The notes beneath the pieces were generated by a model. It was not told where the DNA came from. It searched no databases and saw only the letters and a list, made by a program, of their open reading frames with translations. The position numbers and the translations under genes were made by a program. This document shows, piece after piece, positions 38,140-47,114 of a stretch of DNA of 64,000 nt. The stretch spans positions 558,001-622,000 of the forward strand of contig NZ_CP062803.1 in assembly GCF_008801925.2 (NCBI RefSeq), written 5' to 3'. The stretch is from Cupriavidus basilensis (GTDB lineage Bacteria > Pseudomonadota > Gammaproteobacteria > Burkholderiales > Burkholderiaceae). Positions within the stretch are counted from its first letter, which is position 1. Every line of letters begins with the position of its first letter.

Positions 38140-39336
38140 ATGAAACAACTGCAAGACGCATACATCGTTGCCGCGACCCGCACGCCGATCGGCAAGGCTC
38201 CCAAGGGCGCGTTCAAGAACACCCGCCCGGACGACCTGCTGGCCACCATCCTGCGCGCGGCCGTGGCGCAGGTGCCTAACCTCGATCCCGGGCTGATCGA
38301 AGACGCCATCGTTGGCTGCGCCATCCCCGAGGCGCAGCAGGGCCTGAACGTCGCGCGCATCGGCGCGCTGTTGTCGGGCCTGCCGAACACCGTGGGCGGC
38401 ATCACCGTCAACCGCTTCTGCGCCTCTGGCCTGTCTGCCGTGGCCATGGCTGCTGACCGCATCCGCGTGGGCGAGTCCGACGTGATGATCGCCGCCGGCG
38501 TGGAATCCATGAGCATGGTGCCGATGATGGGCAATTCGCCGTCGATGTCGCCGGCAATCTTCGAGCGCGACGAGAACATCGGCATCGCCTACGGCATGGG
38601 CCTGACCGCCGAGAAGGTGGCGCAGAAGTGGCAGGTCAGCCGCGAAGACCAGGATGCTTTCTCGCTCGCTTCGCACCAGAAGGCGATCCGCGCGCAGCAG
38701 GCGGGCGACTTCAAGGACGAAATCACCCCGATCGAGATCGTCGAGAAGTTCCCCAACCTGGCCAGCGGCCAGGTCGACGTGAAGACACGCACCATCTCGC
38801 TGGACGAAGGCCCGCGTCCGGAGACCTCGATCGAAGGCCTGGGCAAGCTGCGCCCGGTGTTTGCCAACAAGGGCAGCGTCACCGCCGGCAACAGCTCGCA
38901 GACTTCGGATGGCGCTGGCGCGCTGATCCTGGTTTCGGAAAAGATCCTCAAGCAGTTCAACCTGGTGCCGCTGGCGCGCTTCGTGTCGTTCGCGGTGCGC
39001 GGCGTGCCGCCCGAGATCATGGGCATCGGCCCCAAGGAAGCGATTCCCGCGGCGCTCAAGGCAGCCGGCCTCACGCAGGACCAGATGGACTGGATCGAGC
39101 TGAACGAAGCCTTCGCCGCGCAGTCGCTGGCGGTGATGCGCGACCTGCAGCTGGACCCGGCCAAGGTCAACCAGATGGGCGGCGCGATTGCACTGGGCCA
39201 CCCGCTGGGCGCCACTGGCGCGATCCGTTCGGCCACCGTGGTGCATGCGCTGCGCCGTAACAACCTGAAGTACGGCATGGTCACCATGTGCGTCGGCACC
39301 GGCATGGGCGCGGCAGGTATTTTCGAGCGCGTCTAA
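38140..39336 (+). CDS. fadA: Acetyl-CoA C-acyltransferase (thiolase)
   Basis: This 398-residue thiolase cuts 3-ketoacyl-CoA. The nucleophile Cys lies in NRFCASGLSAVA (near residue 91), and the C-terminal His and Cys lie in GGAIALGHPLGATGA (near 347) and CVGTGMGAAGIFE (near 386). Length is normal. It starts 21 bases after fadB' with AAGCGAGG upstream. A long-loop hairpin follows before degV. Confidence 0.94.
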   Translation: MKQLQDAYIVAATRTPIGKAPKGAFKNTRPDDLLATILRAAVAQVPNLDPGLIEDAIVGCAIPEAQQGLNVARIGALLSGLPNTVGGITVNRFCASGLSAVAMAADRIRVGESDVMIAAGVESMSMVPMMGNSPSMSPAIFERDENIGIAYGMGLTAEKVAQKWQVSREDQDAFSLASHQKAIRAQQAGDFKDEITPIEIVEKFPNLASGQVDVKTRTISLDEGPRPETSIEGLGKLRPVFANKGSVTAGNSSQTSDGAGALILVSEKILKQFNLVPLARFVSFAVRGVPPEIMGIGPKEAIPAALKAAGLTQDQMDWIELNEAFAAQSLAVMRDLQLDPAKVNQMGGAIALGHPLGATGAIRSATVVHALRRNNLKYGMVTMCVGTGMGAAGIFERV

Positions 39337-39344
39337 ACGCGCCG

Positions 39345-39391
39345 CGGGGCAGGCAGCCTGAGCGCCATGTGCGTTCGTGCTGCCTGCCCCG
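39345..39391 (+). repeat. Intra-operon hairpin between fadA and degV
   Basis: Perfect 13-bp arms CGGGGCAGGCAGC (39345-39357) and its complement (39379-39391), around a 21-base loop. There is no T-run, so it may protect or divide the operon transcript. Confidence 0.5.
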
Positions 39392-39479
39392 ACTCTCGAT
39401 CAGGTGAAGAAAGCAGTGCCATCACAAGGAGACAGCTGCCGCCTCGATGCGGCTCACCTGACCGGGAGGAAACAACAAG

Positions 39480-40436
39480 ATGCAGGAGACACTTATCCTG
39501 GCCGACGCCGCGTGCGATATGCCGCGCGCGCTGATGGCCGAACTCGGCGTGCGCACGGTGCCGTTCCGCATTCGCGCGGGCGACCGCTTTGTGGCCGACG
39601 TGCGTGACGAGCCAGCCTTGCCGTCGCTGTACGAGCAGTATCTGGTCGGCAAGCAGGACCACTACGCCGAATCCGTTCCCTTGCTCGAACGTGAGATCGA
39701 AGATCATCTGCTCAAGCATGTGGTGACCTCGTGCGACCGCGCGCTGCTGCTCACCATCGCCAGCAGCCGCAGCAAGCTGTATGCGCATGCCACGGGCGCT
39801 GTGGTTGGCACCGTGGCCAAGAGCTTCAAGGCACGCAAGGATGCGGGGCGCACGGGGTTGTTCGAGCTGACGGTGATCGATACCGGCGCGATCGGCCCGG
39901 GCCAGGCGCTGATCGTGCGCGAGGCAGCGCGCCTGCTGGGCGGCGGCGCCAACGCGCAAACGGTGGTGCAGGCCGTGGAGACACGCCTGCGTGACGCCGC
40001 GCATATGTTCCTGGTGCCTGACGAGTTGCTCTACATGTACACGCGGGCCAGGCACAAGGGCGAGAACAGCATCACCTGGGGCCGCTACATGCTCGGCAGC
40101 GCGTTCAATATCCGCCCCGTCGTGCATATGCATCGCGGCCAGACCGAGCCGGTGGCCAAGGCGCGCGGCGCGGATGAAGGCATGCGCCGTGTGATGGCGC
40201 ATGCGGAGCAGTGCATTCGCAGCGGCCGCTTGCTGAGTCCTGCGGTCGCACTGAGCTATGCCGGGCCGCCCGGGGCGATTCAAGCGTTGCCTGCCTATCA
40301 GTCGCTCGCACGCACCGCGCAGCAGCATGACGTGGCCCTGATGCTGGCGCCGATGAGCTTGACGGTGGCGCTCAACGTCGGCGCAAAGGCGTTCGGGATG
40401 AGCTATCTTTGCGAGAATCCGCCGGCGTTCGAATGA
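39480..40436 (+). CDS. DegV family protein (fatty acid-binding fold)
   Basis: This 318-residue protein has the DegV hallmarks: ILADAACDMPRALM at the start, LLTIASSRSKLYAHATGA near 97, and VIDTGAIGPGQALIVREAARL near 130. DegV proteins bind long-chain fatty acids; in Firmicutes they act as FakB with the kinase FakA. Here the gene sits inside a beta-oxidation operon, between thiolase and enoyl-CoA hydratase, with no FakA in sight. A role in delivering or sensing fatty acids is inferred. GGGAGGA lies before the start. Confidence 0.88.
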   Translation: MQETLILADAACDMPRALMAELGVRTVPFRIRAGDRFVADVRDEPALPSLYEQYLVGKQDHYAESVPLLEREIEDHLLKHVVTSCDRALLLTIASSRSKLYAHATGAVVGTVAKSFKARKDAGRTGLFELTVIDTGAIGPGQALIVREAARLLGGGANAQTVVQAVETRLRDAAHMFLVPDELLYMYTRARHKGENSITWGRYMLGSAFNIRPVVHMHRGQTEPVAKARGADEGMRRVMAHAEQCIRSGRLLSPAVALSYAGPPGAIQALPAYQSLARTAQQHDVALMLAPMSLTVALNVGAKAFGMSYLCENPPAFE

Positions 40437-40490
40437 ACGGCTTTCGGCACGGCGCACAAGTCAACCAAGCAGTAAGGAGAAGACGATTTC

Positions 40491-41267
40491 ATGAGCATCC
40501 TGACCACCATCGAGCAAGGCATCCTGACCCTTGAGTTCGATCGCCTCGACAAGAAGAACGCCATCACGGCGGCGATGTACCAGGCCATGGCCGATGCGCT
40601 GCGCGCGGCCGATGCCGACCCTGCCGTGCGCGTGATCGTGATCCGCGGCAAGCCGGAAGTGTTCACCGCGGGCAATGACCTGGAAGACTTCATGCAGCGT
40701 CCGCCGACCGCGGGCGAGGGTGACCAGCCGGCGCCGGTATTCCAGTTCCTGCAGCAGATCAGCCAGGCCAGCAAGCCGCTGGTGGCTGCGGTAAGCGGCC
40801 CGGCGGTGGGCGTGGGCACCACCATGCTGCTGCATTGCGACCTGGTCTATGTCTCCGAGACGGCCAAGCTGTCGCTGCCGTTCGTGCAACTGGGCCTGTG
40901 CCCGGAGGCGGCATCGAGCATGCTGTTGCCGCGCCTGCTGGGCCACCAGCGCGCTGCCGAGAAACTGATGCTGGGTGAGCCGTTCAGCGCGCAGGAAGCG
41001 CTACAGATTGGCCTGGCCACGCGCGTGCTGCCGGTGGCGGAGCTCAACGAGTTCGTGCACCAGCAGGCGCGCAAGCTAGCCGCGCTGCCGGCCTCGTCGC
41101 TGAGGGAAACCAAGCGCCTGATGAAGGGCGGCGACAAGGCGGCCGTGCAGGCAAAGATGGCGGAGGAGGGCGAAGTGTTCCGGCGCATGCTGCAGGCGCC
41201 GGAAGCCAAGGAGGCGTTCAAGGCGTTCTTCGAGAAGCGCCGCCCGGACTTCTCGCGCTTCAGTTGA
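40491..41267 (+). CDS. Enoyl-CoA hydratase/isomerase family protein
   Basis: This 258-residue crotonase-fold protein has the CoA-oxyanion segments GKPEVFTAGNDLEDF near 58 and AVSGPAVGVGTTMLLHCD near 100, and LGLCPEAASSMLLPRL near 134. Of the two catalytic Glu positions of true hydratases only part is clear, so isomerase activity is possible. It ends the operon. AAGGAG lies upstream of the start. No terminator is visible before the convergent piuC-like gene. Confidence 0.9.
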   Translation: MSILTTIEQGILTLEFDRLDKKNAITAAMYQAMADALRAADADPAVRVIVIRGKPEVFTAGNDLEDFMQRPPTAGEGDQPAPVFQFLQQISQASKPLVAAVSGPAVGVGTTMLLHCDLVYVSETAKLSLPFVQLGLCPEAASSMLLPRLLGHQRAAEKLMLGEPFSAQEALQIGLATRVLPVAELNEFVHQQARKLAALPASSLRETKRLMKGGDKAAVQAKMAEEGEVFRRMLQAPEAKEAFKAFFEKRRPDFSRFS

Positions 41268-41352
41268 GCCTGCGGGCGTCCCTGGCCGATACGGCGGATG
41301 GGCCGCCCCCGCCGCTGCCGCGATTTGTGCGGCATCAAGGCCGAGGCCAGGG

Positions 41353-42036
41353 TTAGGGCGTCGCCCATTCGCGCAGCAGATTGTGGTAGACGCCGGTGAG
41401 GCGCACCACGGTGGCATGTCCATGGCCAAGTGCATGCCCGATTTCCTGGATGGCGGTGTCCAGGTCGAACAGGAGGCCGCGCTGGCGAGCGTCCCGCAGC
41501 AGGCTCTGGATCCAGAAGAACGCGCATAGCCGCGTGCCGCGGGTCACCGGGCTGACACGGTGCAGGCTGGAAGCCGGATACAGGATCATGTCGCCGGCGG
41601 GAAGCTTGACCGAGTGCGTCCCATAGGTATCTTCGACGATCAGTTCGCCGCCGTCGTAGTCGTCGGGACCGCACAGGAAGAGTGTGGCCGAGATGTCCGT
41701 GCGGATACAGTCCGAGCCGTCCGGAAGGTAGCGGATGGCATTGTCCACATGCGTGCCGAAGGATTGTCCGCCCGCATAGGCGTTGAACATCTTGGGGTAG
41801 ATCCTGGCCGGCAGCGCCGCCGAGAAGAACAGGGGATGGCGCCGCAAGGCCTGCTCGACCATCGCGGCGATGTGCTTGCCCTGCGGCGAGTCGTGCGGCA
41901 ATTGCAGATTGTCCTTGGCGAGGGAGGACTGGAATCCTGCGGTCGCCTTGCCGTCGGCCCAGTTGGCCTGCGCCAGCAGGCTTACGCTTTCCCGCACCTG
42001 TTCCGGCGTCAGAACGCCGGGTATGTGAATCATCAT
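41353..42036 (-). CDS. PiuC-type Fe(II)/2-oxoglutarate-dependent hydroxylase
   Basis: This 227-residue dioxygenase of the PiuC/PKHD type has iron ligands His96 and Asp98 (GTHVDNA) and His159 (SLHRVSP), with Arg169 for 2-oxoglutarate. It begins [14 protein letters not shown]; the second ATG could also start it. PiuC genes follow TonB siderophore receptors and are iron-controlled; their substrate is not clear to me. It is 23 bases downstream of the Fiu-like receptor gene on the same strand, so both share the Fur box at 44278. Confidence 0.9.
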   Translation of the reverse strand: MMIHIPGVLTPEQVRESVSLLAQANWADGKATAGFQSSLAKDNLQLPHDSPQGKHIAAMVEQALRRHPLFFSAALPARIYPKMFNAYAGGQSFGTHVDNAIRYLPDGSDCIRTDISATLFLCGPDDYDGGELIVEDTYGTHSVKLPAGDMILYPASSLHRVSPVTRGTRLCAFFWIQSLLRDARQRGLLFDLDTAIQEIGHALGHGHATVVRLTGVYHNLLREWATP

Positions 42037-42059
42037 TTGGCTGACCCCGGCGCGTCGCG

Positions 42060-44261
42060 TTAGAAGGCGTAGACGACCGACAGCACCGCGAACCGGCCAT
42101 CGCCATATTCGATCGCGGACGAGCGCGATGCGCTGCCAAGCGTCTGGCGCACCCGTTCCACATAGGCCTTGTTGAACAGGTTGTCGATGTTGAGCTGGAA
42201 CTTGAGACTCTTGTTCGGTGCATAGCCGAGCATGGCGTTGTGCACCAGGTAGGCACCAAGCGTGCCGTCTCCCACCGATGTCACATTGCGCCTGCCGATA
42301 AAGCGCGCGCCGTAGCCCAGCGTCCAGCCTGCCGGCAACTGGTAGGTGGTCCACAGGCTGAAGGAGTGCGCCGGTGTGTTGGCCAGCGCCTTGCCTTCGC
42401 GCTCGGGCAGCGACAGTGACTTGTGTGTCTTGCTGTTCAGGTAAGTGTAGTTGGCGAAAACGTCCCAGTTCGGCGTCACCTTGCCAGCCGCGCCCAGCTC
42501 GACGCCGCGCACGCGCTGCTCGCCGGCCAGCGCATAGCTGCCATCGGAGAGGCGTTCGCGCGTGTTGTCCTTGTCGACCTGGAACAGCGCCGCGTTCAGC
42601 CCCAGGCGCCGCTCGCTGAACTCCCATTTGCTGCCGAGCTCATAGGTTTTGTTTTTCTCGGGCGCCAGTCCCCCCGTGGCCTTGTTCACGCCCGAGCCGG
42701 TACTGACCAGGAACTCGGCGGACGGGTTGAAGGAGGTGCCGTAGGCGAAATAGATCCTGCCATTGTCCGTGGGTTTGAACACCAGGCCCGCCCGGCTGCT
42801 GAGCTGGTTGGTGGTGCTGTCCGCGCGGTCGGTCGCCTTGCCCAGCGGCGTGCTCTCGGCACTGCCATCGATCCAGTCGTAGCGCAGACCGAGGTTCAGG
42901 TCCCAGTGCTTGTCCAGGGCGATGGTGTCAAGCGCGTACAGCGCCTTGACGTCCAGCCACGTCTTGTTGCGCGCGCTGTCGAGCCGGTCGGTGGGCGCGC
43001 TCCAGTAGCCGGGCGGGCTGGAGAGATCGAATCCGTTGGCGGGATAGTAATTGGCGAGATTGTAGGAATAGGTGGTCCGGTCGTAAGTCTCGCGCGAGAT
43101 CTCGAAGCCACTGACCAGGGTGTGCCCCAGTCCCAGGGTGGCGAAGCGGCTGGTCAGGTTGGTCTGGTTGATCCACAGCTCGGTGGCCGCGTCGCGGCCA
43201 TAGCCCTGGGGTCCTGCCGGCAGGTAGCGGCCCGGCGGCAGCCCTGCCTGCTTCACGTGCGAGGCCGAGATCACGGTGTCGCGGTGCAGGTGCGCATAGC
43301 GGGTCAGGTTCTGCAGCTTGAGGCTGTCGTTGAATTCGTGTTCGAACCTGACGGTGGCTGCGTCGGTGGTGATGTTCTCCCGGTCCACGTTGCGCCAGCC
43401 GAAGTAGCCGTGGCGGCTGACGCCCGCGAGCGGCTGGCCGTTCAGCGCCGGCACGCCGTAGTCGGGCAGGTTGTCGTCGCTCTGGTGGAAATAGCTCAGC
43501 GTGAGGCGTGTCGGCGATTGCATGCCGAAGGTGATCGACGGCGCGATGCCCCAGCGGCGGCGTTCGAGGACTTCGCGCCCCGGCACGTTGTTTTCGTGCG
43601 CCATCAGGTTCAGGCGGACGACTGCTGCGGGCCCGTCCCACGGCAGCGGCTGGTTGGTATCCAGGGTCAGGCGGTGGAAGCTGGCCGTGCCGAGCCCGCC
43701 GCCGACGTGCGTGAACCTGTCCGCCTTGGGTTGCTTGCTGATCATGTTGATGCTGCCGCCGGTGGTACCGGCGCCGCCGAAGACCGAATTGGGCCCCTTG
43801 ATCACCTCGACCGCTTCGAGGTTGAAGAGGTCGGAACGGTTGTTCTGCCCGCTGTCGCGCAAACCGTCGATCTGCATGTTCGCGTTGGCGCTGAAGCCGC
43901 GGATATTGATGCTGTCGCCGGAGCCGCCGCCGCCCTCGCCGGCGTTGAAGGTGATGCCCGAAACGTTGGAAAGCGCTTGCCGCAAGCTCAGGGCGCTCTG
44001 CTCCTCCAGCACGTGCTGCGGCACCACCGTGATGGTCTGGGGCGTATCGAGCAGCGGTGCCGCGTATTTGGCCGAGCCGGAGGCTTCAACCTTGGCGCTG
44101 GGTGCTTGCGTTCCCGTGACCGTGACTGGCGCCAGTTCGATGGGTTTGCCTTGCCGTTGCAGATCGTCTGCCAGGACTGGTGTGGTGCAGGCCGCGGCCA
44201 GGACGACGGAAGCGAGAGGGCGCCGTGGCGGCAGCGCGGCAGACCTGATGTACGAACGCAT
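42060..44261 (-). CDS. TonB-dependent siderophore receptor (Fiu/PiuA-like)
   Basis: This 733-residue outer membrane receptor has a signal peptide (about 1-31, ending VLADD), a TonB-box-like start ([10 protein letters not shown]), a plug domain with [14 protein letters not shown] and [13 protein letters not shown], and a 22-strand barrel ending in aromatic residues (VLSVVYAF). With piuC behind it, it resembles Fiu/PiuA, which import catecholate-type iron complexes; the specificity is inferred. AAGGAGA precedes ATG 44261. A Fur box lies just upstream. Confidence 0.93.
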   Translation of the reverse strand: MRSYIRSAALPPRRPLASVVLAAACTTPVLADDLQRQGKPIELAPVTVTGTQAPSAKVEASGSAKYAAPLLDTPQTITVVPQHVLEEQSALSLRQALSNVSGITFNAGEGGGGSGDSINIRGFSANANMQIDGLRDSGQNNRSDLFNLEAVEVIKGPNSVFGGAGTTGGSINMISKQPKADRFTHVGGGLGTASFHRLTLDTNQPLPWDGPAAVVRLNLMAHENNVPGREVLERRRWGIAPSITFGMQSPTRLTLSYFHQSDDNLPDYGVPALNGQPLAGVSRHGYFGWRNVDRENITTDAATVRFEHEFNDSLKLQNLTRYAHLHRDTVISASHVKQAGLPPGRYLPAGPQGYGRDAATELWINQTNLTSRFATLGLGHTLVSGFEISRETYDRTTYSYNLANYYPANGFDLSSPPGYWSAPTDRLDSARNKTWLDVKALYALDTIALDKHWDLNLGLRYDWIDGSAESTPLGKATDRADSTTNQLSSRAGLVFKPTDNGRIYFAYGTSFNPSAEFLVSTGSGVNKATGGLAPEKNKTYELGSKWEFSERRLGLNAALFQVDKDNTRERLSDGSYALAGEQRVRGVELGAAGKVTPNWDVFANYTYLNSKTHKSLSLPEREGKALANTPAHSFSLWTTYQLPAGWTLGYGARFIGRRNVTSVGDGTLGAYLVHNAMLGYAPNKSLKFQLNIDNLFNKAYVERVRQTLGSASRSSAIEYGDGRFAVLSVVYAF

Positions 44262-44277
44262 GCAACTCTCCTTAAAT

Positions 44278-44296
44278 AAAAATGATAATCATTCTC
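44278..44296 (-). promoter_or_regulatory. Fur box upstream of the siderophore receptor
   Basis: On the minus strand it reads GAGAATGATTATCATTTTT, matching 15 of 19 positions of the Fur consensus GATAATGATAATCATTATC. It lies 17 bases from the receptor start codon, so Fe-Fur would block expression. Confidence 0.85.
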
Positions 44297-44423
44297 ATTT
44301 AAGGGTGTGAGGCGAGCCGAAACAATCGGAAACGGCTGCATGTGTGTGCGGAAATTTCCGATTCTTCTCACGCCGGCGCCCTGCCGGGAATGCCTGACAG
44401 GGGAGCCGGCTTCAGGCGGCCGC

Positions 44424-44828
44424 TTATATCGCTGGCAACACCCGCGGTTGCCTTGTGTCGTCCGTCGCCACATAGGTCAGGGTGGCTTCGGTTACCTTGA
44501 CGATCTCGTTGCTGTGGCGCATGCGTTGTGCATAGACCTCCACCGATACGGTGATCGAGGTGCGGCCCGTCTTCTCGATATCGGCGTAGAAACTCACCAG
44601 GTCGCCGACAAAGACCGGATGCTTGAACAGGAAGGAGTTCACCGCCACGGTGGCCACGCGGCCTTGGGCGCGCTCTACCGCCGGAATCGATCCGGCGATG
44701 TCCACCTGGGCCATGATCCAGCCTCCGAAGACGTCGCCATGCACATTGGCATCCGCCGGCATGGGGACCACGCGCAGTGCGGGATTCTTGCCAGGGGGCA
44801 GGCAGGGGAGGACGTTGGGTTGATTCAT
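44424..44828 (-). CDS. Acyl-CoA thioesterase, YciA-type hotdog protein
   Basis: This 134-residue hotdog thioesterase has the YciA-like pattern ANVHGDVFGGWIMAQVDIAGSI (near residue 28; Asp as catalytic residue) followed by VNSFLFKHPVFVGD. It hydrolyses acyl-CoA to free acid and CoA. I start at MNQPNVLPC (44828); the longer frame to 45005 is Pro-rich and lacks a ribosome binding site. Its position, divergent from the Atm1-type gene, gives no substrate clue. Confidence 0.88.
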   Translation of the reverse strand: MNQPNVLPCLPPGKNPALRVVPMPADANVHGDVFGGWIMAQVDIAGSIPAVERAQGRVATVAVNSFLFKHPVFVGDLVSFYADIEKTGRTSITVSVEVYAQRMRHSNEIVKVTEATLTYVATDDTRQPRVLPAI

Positions 44829-45033
44829 GATGGCTGCTTGATGAGGCTGGATAGGGTTGGGGCGGGGTAGCAAGGCTGCGGCGGGGTGCCGGCGCGCCGG
44901 TGCGCATGCCGGAGTGACCTTGCCGCCGTGCGGTCCGGGCGTCGAGGCGGTTCCGTGACGGGGATAAGCGGCGTGGCGCCGGCTAATTATGTCGATCTCT
45001 GCCACAATCGCATATTCGCCCGAATTCTAACGT

Positions 45034-46929
45034 ATGCGACGCTACTCTACGTCGGCCGAGCCGTCCCCCGCCCAGCCTTCCTCCCTCTTCGGCAAATCCA
45101 ACGTTCCCCGCAGCGATTGGCAGACCGTGCGCAACCTGTTGCCCTATGTCTGGCATTACAAGTGGCGAGTGATCCTGGCGCTGGTGTGCCTGGTGGCGGC
45201 CAAGGTGGCCAACCTGGGCGTGCCGGTCCTGATGAAGAAGCTGGTGGACAACATGAATGTTCCCGCCGGCAGCGCGAGCGCGCTGCTGGTGGTGCCGGTG
45301 GGGCTGATCGTCGCCTACGGGATACTGCGCTTGTCCGGCACGCTGTTTACCGAGTTGCGCGAGATCCTGTTCTCCAAGGTCACGCAGAGCGCGGTGCGCG
45401 AGATCGCGCTGCAGGTGTTTCGCCACCTCCACGCGCTGTCGCTGCGCTTTCACCTGGACCGCCAGACCGGCGGCATGAGCCGCGATATCGAGCGTGGCAC
45501 GCGCGGCATCCAGTCGCTGATCTCCTACTCGCTCTACAGCATCCTGCCGACCCTGGTCGAGATGGGGCTGGTGATGGGCTTCTTCATCCTGCACTACGAC
45601 ATCTGGTTCGCCGCCATCACGGGCTGCGCGCTGCTGAGCTACATCGTGTTCACCATCGTGGTGACCGAGTGGCGCACGCACTTCCGGCGCAAGATGAACG
45701 AGCTGGATTCGCGCGCCAACCAGAAGGCGATCGATTCCCTGCTCAACTTCGAGACCGTCAAGTACTTCGGCAACGAGGAGTACGAGGCCGGCCGCTATGA
45801 CGAGAACCTGCGCAAGTACCGCACCGCGGCGATCCGCTCGCAAAATTCACTGTCGTTCCTCAATTTCGGCCAGCAGGCCATCATCGCCACCGGCCTGATC
45901 CTGATCCTGTGGCGCGCCACCGTGGGCGTGGCGGCGGGCAAGCTCACGCTGGGCGACCTGGTGCTGGTCAACACGCTGATGATCCAGCTGTACATTCCGC
46001 TGAACTTCCTCGGCGTGATCTATCGCGAGATCAAGCAGGCCACCACTGACATGGACCGCATGTTCGTGCTGCTGGGCACCAACCGCGAGGTCGCCGACGC
46101 GCCGGACGCCGCGGCCCTGCGCGTGCAGGGCGCGGCGGTGCGTTTCAACCATGTCGGCTTTGGCTACGAGAGCAACCGCGTGATCCTGGACGACGTGGAC
46201 TTCGCCATCGCCGCCGGTACCACTACCGCAGTGGTAGGCCACAGCGGTTCGGGCAAGTCCACGCTGGCGCGGCTCTTGTTCCGCTTCTATGACGTGAGCA
46301 GCGGCGGCATCGAGATCGACGGCCAGGATATCCGCACGATCACGCAGGACAGCCTGCGCCGCGCCATCGGCATCGTGCCGCAGGACACTGTGCTGTTCAA
46401 CGACAGCATCTACTACAACATCGCCTATGGCCGCCCCGACGCCAGCCGCGACGAAGTCATCGAGGCCGCGCGCGCGGCCCAGATCGACGGCTTTATCCGC
46501 GAGCTGCCGCAGGGCTACGACACGCCGGTGGGCGAGCGCGGCCTCAAGCTGTCGGGCGGGGAGAAGCAGCGCGTCGCCATTGCCCGCACGCTGCTGAAGA
46601 ACCCGCCGATCCTGGTCTTCGATGAAGCCACCTCGGCGCTGGACTCCCGTACCGAGCAGGCCATCCAGGCCGAGCTGATGCGGCTGGCGCAGAACCGCAC
46701 CACGCTGCTGATCGCGCACCGGCTCTCGACGGTGGTGCATGCCGACCAGATCCTGGTGATGGACCGCGGCCGCATCATCGAGCGCGGCACCCATGCCGAA
46801 CTGATGCGGCTCGACGGCCGCTACGCCGAGATGTGGCACATCCAGGCGCGCAGCGCGGCACAGAGCGAGGCCCCCGTGGAAGATGCCGCGCTGGCCATCG
46901 AAGCTGGCGACGCAACCCAGGACGCCTGA
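45034..46929 (+). CDS. Atm1-type ABC exporter
   Basis: This 631-residue half-transporter has six membrane helices (about 45-330) and an ATPase with Walker A GHSGSGKST (near 406), signature LSGGEKQR (near 508) and Walker B ILVFDEATSALD (near 530). The sequence PYVWHYKWRVILALVCLVAAK and the conserved NFETVKYFGNEEYE mark the Atm1/HMT1 type, which exports glutathione-linked metals or sulfur compounds. The start ATG at 45034 has no Shine-Dalgarno, so a short leader is possible. It may protect against metal or oxidative stress (inference). Confidence 0.9.
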   Translation: MRRYSTSAEPSPAQPSSLFGKSNVPRSDWQTVRNLLPYVWHYKWRVILALVCLVAAKVANLGVPVLMKKLVDNMNVPAGSASALLVVPVGLIVAYGILRLSGTLFTELREILFSKVTQSAVREIALQVFRHLHALSLRFHLDRQTGGMSRDIERGTRGIQSLISYSLYSILPTLVEMGLVMGFFILHYDIWFAAITGCALLSYIVFTIVVTEWRTHFRRKMNELDSRANQKAIDSLLNFETVKYFGNEEYEAGRYDENLRKYRTAAIRSQNSLSFLNFGQQAIIATGLILILWRATVGVAAGKLTLGDLVLVNTLMIQLYIPLNFLGVIYREIKQATTDMDRMFVLLGTNREVADAPDAAALRVQGAAVRFNHVGFGYESNRVILDDVDFAIAAGTTTAVVGHSGSGKSTLARLLFRFYDVSSGGIEIDGQDIRTITQDSLRRAIGIVPQDTVLFNDSIYYNIAYGRPDASRDEVIEAARAAQIDGFIRELPQGYDTPVGERGLKLSGGEKQRVAIARTLLKNPPILVFDEATSALDSRTEQAIQAELMRLAQNRTTLLIAHRLSTVVHADQILVMDRGRIIERGTHAELMRLDGRYAEMWHIQARSAAQSEAPVEDAALAIEAGDATQDA

Positions 46930-46946
46930 CACGGCAATCGCCGGGA

Positions 46947-46976
46947 CCGCAATGGATTGTCAACAATCCATTGCGG
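46947..46976. promoter_or_regulatory. 30-bp perfect palindrome, GntR-type operator candidate
   Basis: Arms CCGCAATGGATTGT and its complement, two-base spacer CA, no mismatch. The centre TTGT-CA-ACAA fits the GntR/FadR-type consensus TTGTNNACAA. It lies between the Atm1-type gene and the ABC importer genes, 139 bases before the importer start. It could also be a weak terminator for the upstream gene, but no T-run follows. Confidence 0.55.
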
Positions 46977-47114
46977 CAAACCGTCCCGAAACATCCGGTT
47001 GCACGAATTTGGTTCGACAATAGGTGGCGTATCCGCCCCATCGTGGTGCGTGTTTGCATGGCACGCGCCTTGCAGACGAACTATCCAGGAAGACGACTAA
47101 CTGGAGAGAGTTCA

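Noticed and set aside
35725..39246. A 1173-codon minus-strand frame opposite the fadB' and fadA genes.
   Set aside because: Same effect; composition is His/Gln/Arg-rich and no family features are present.
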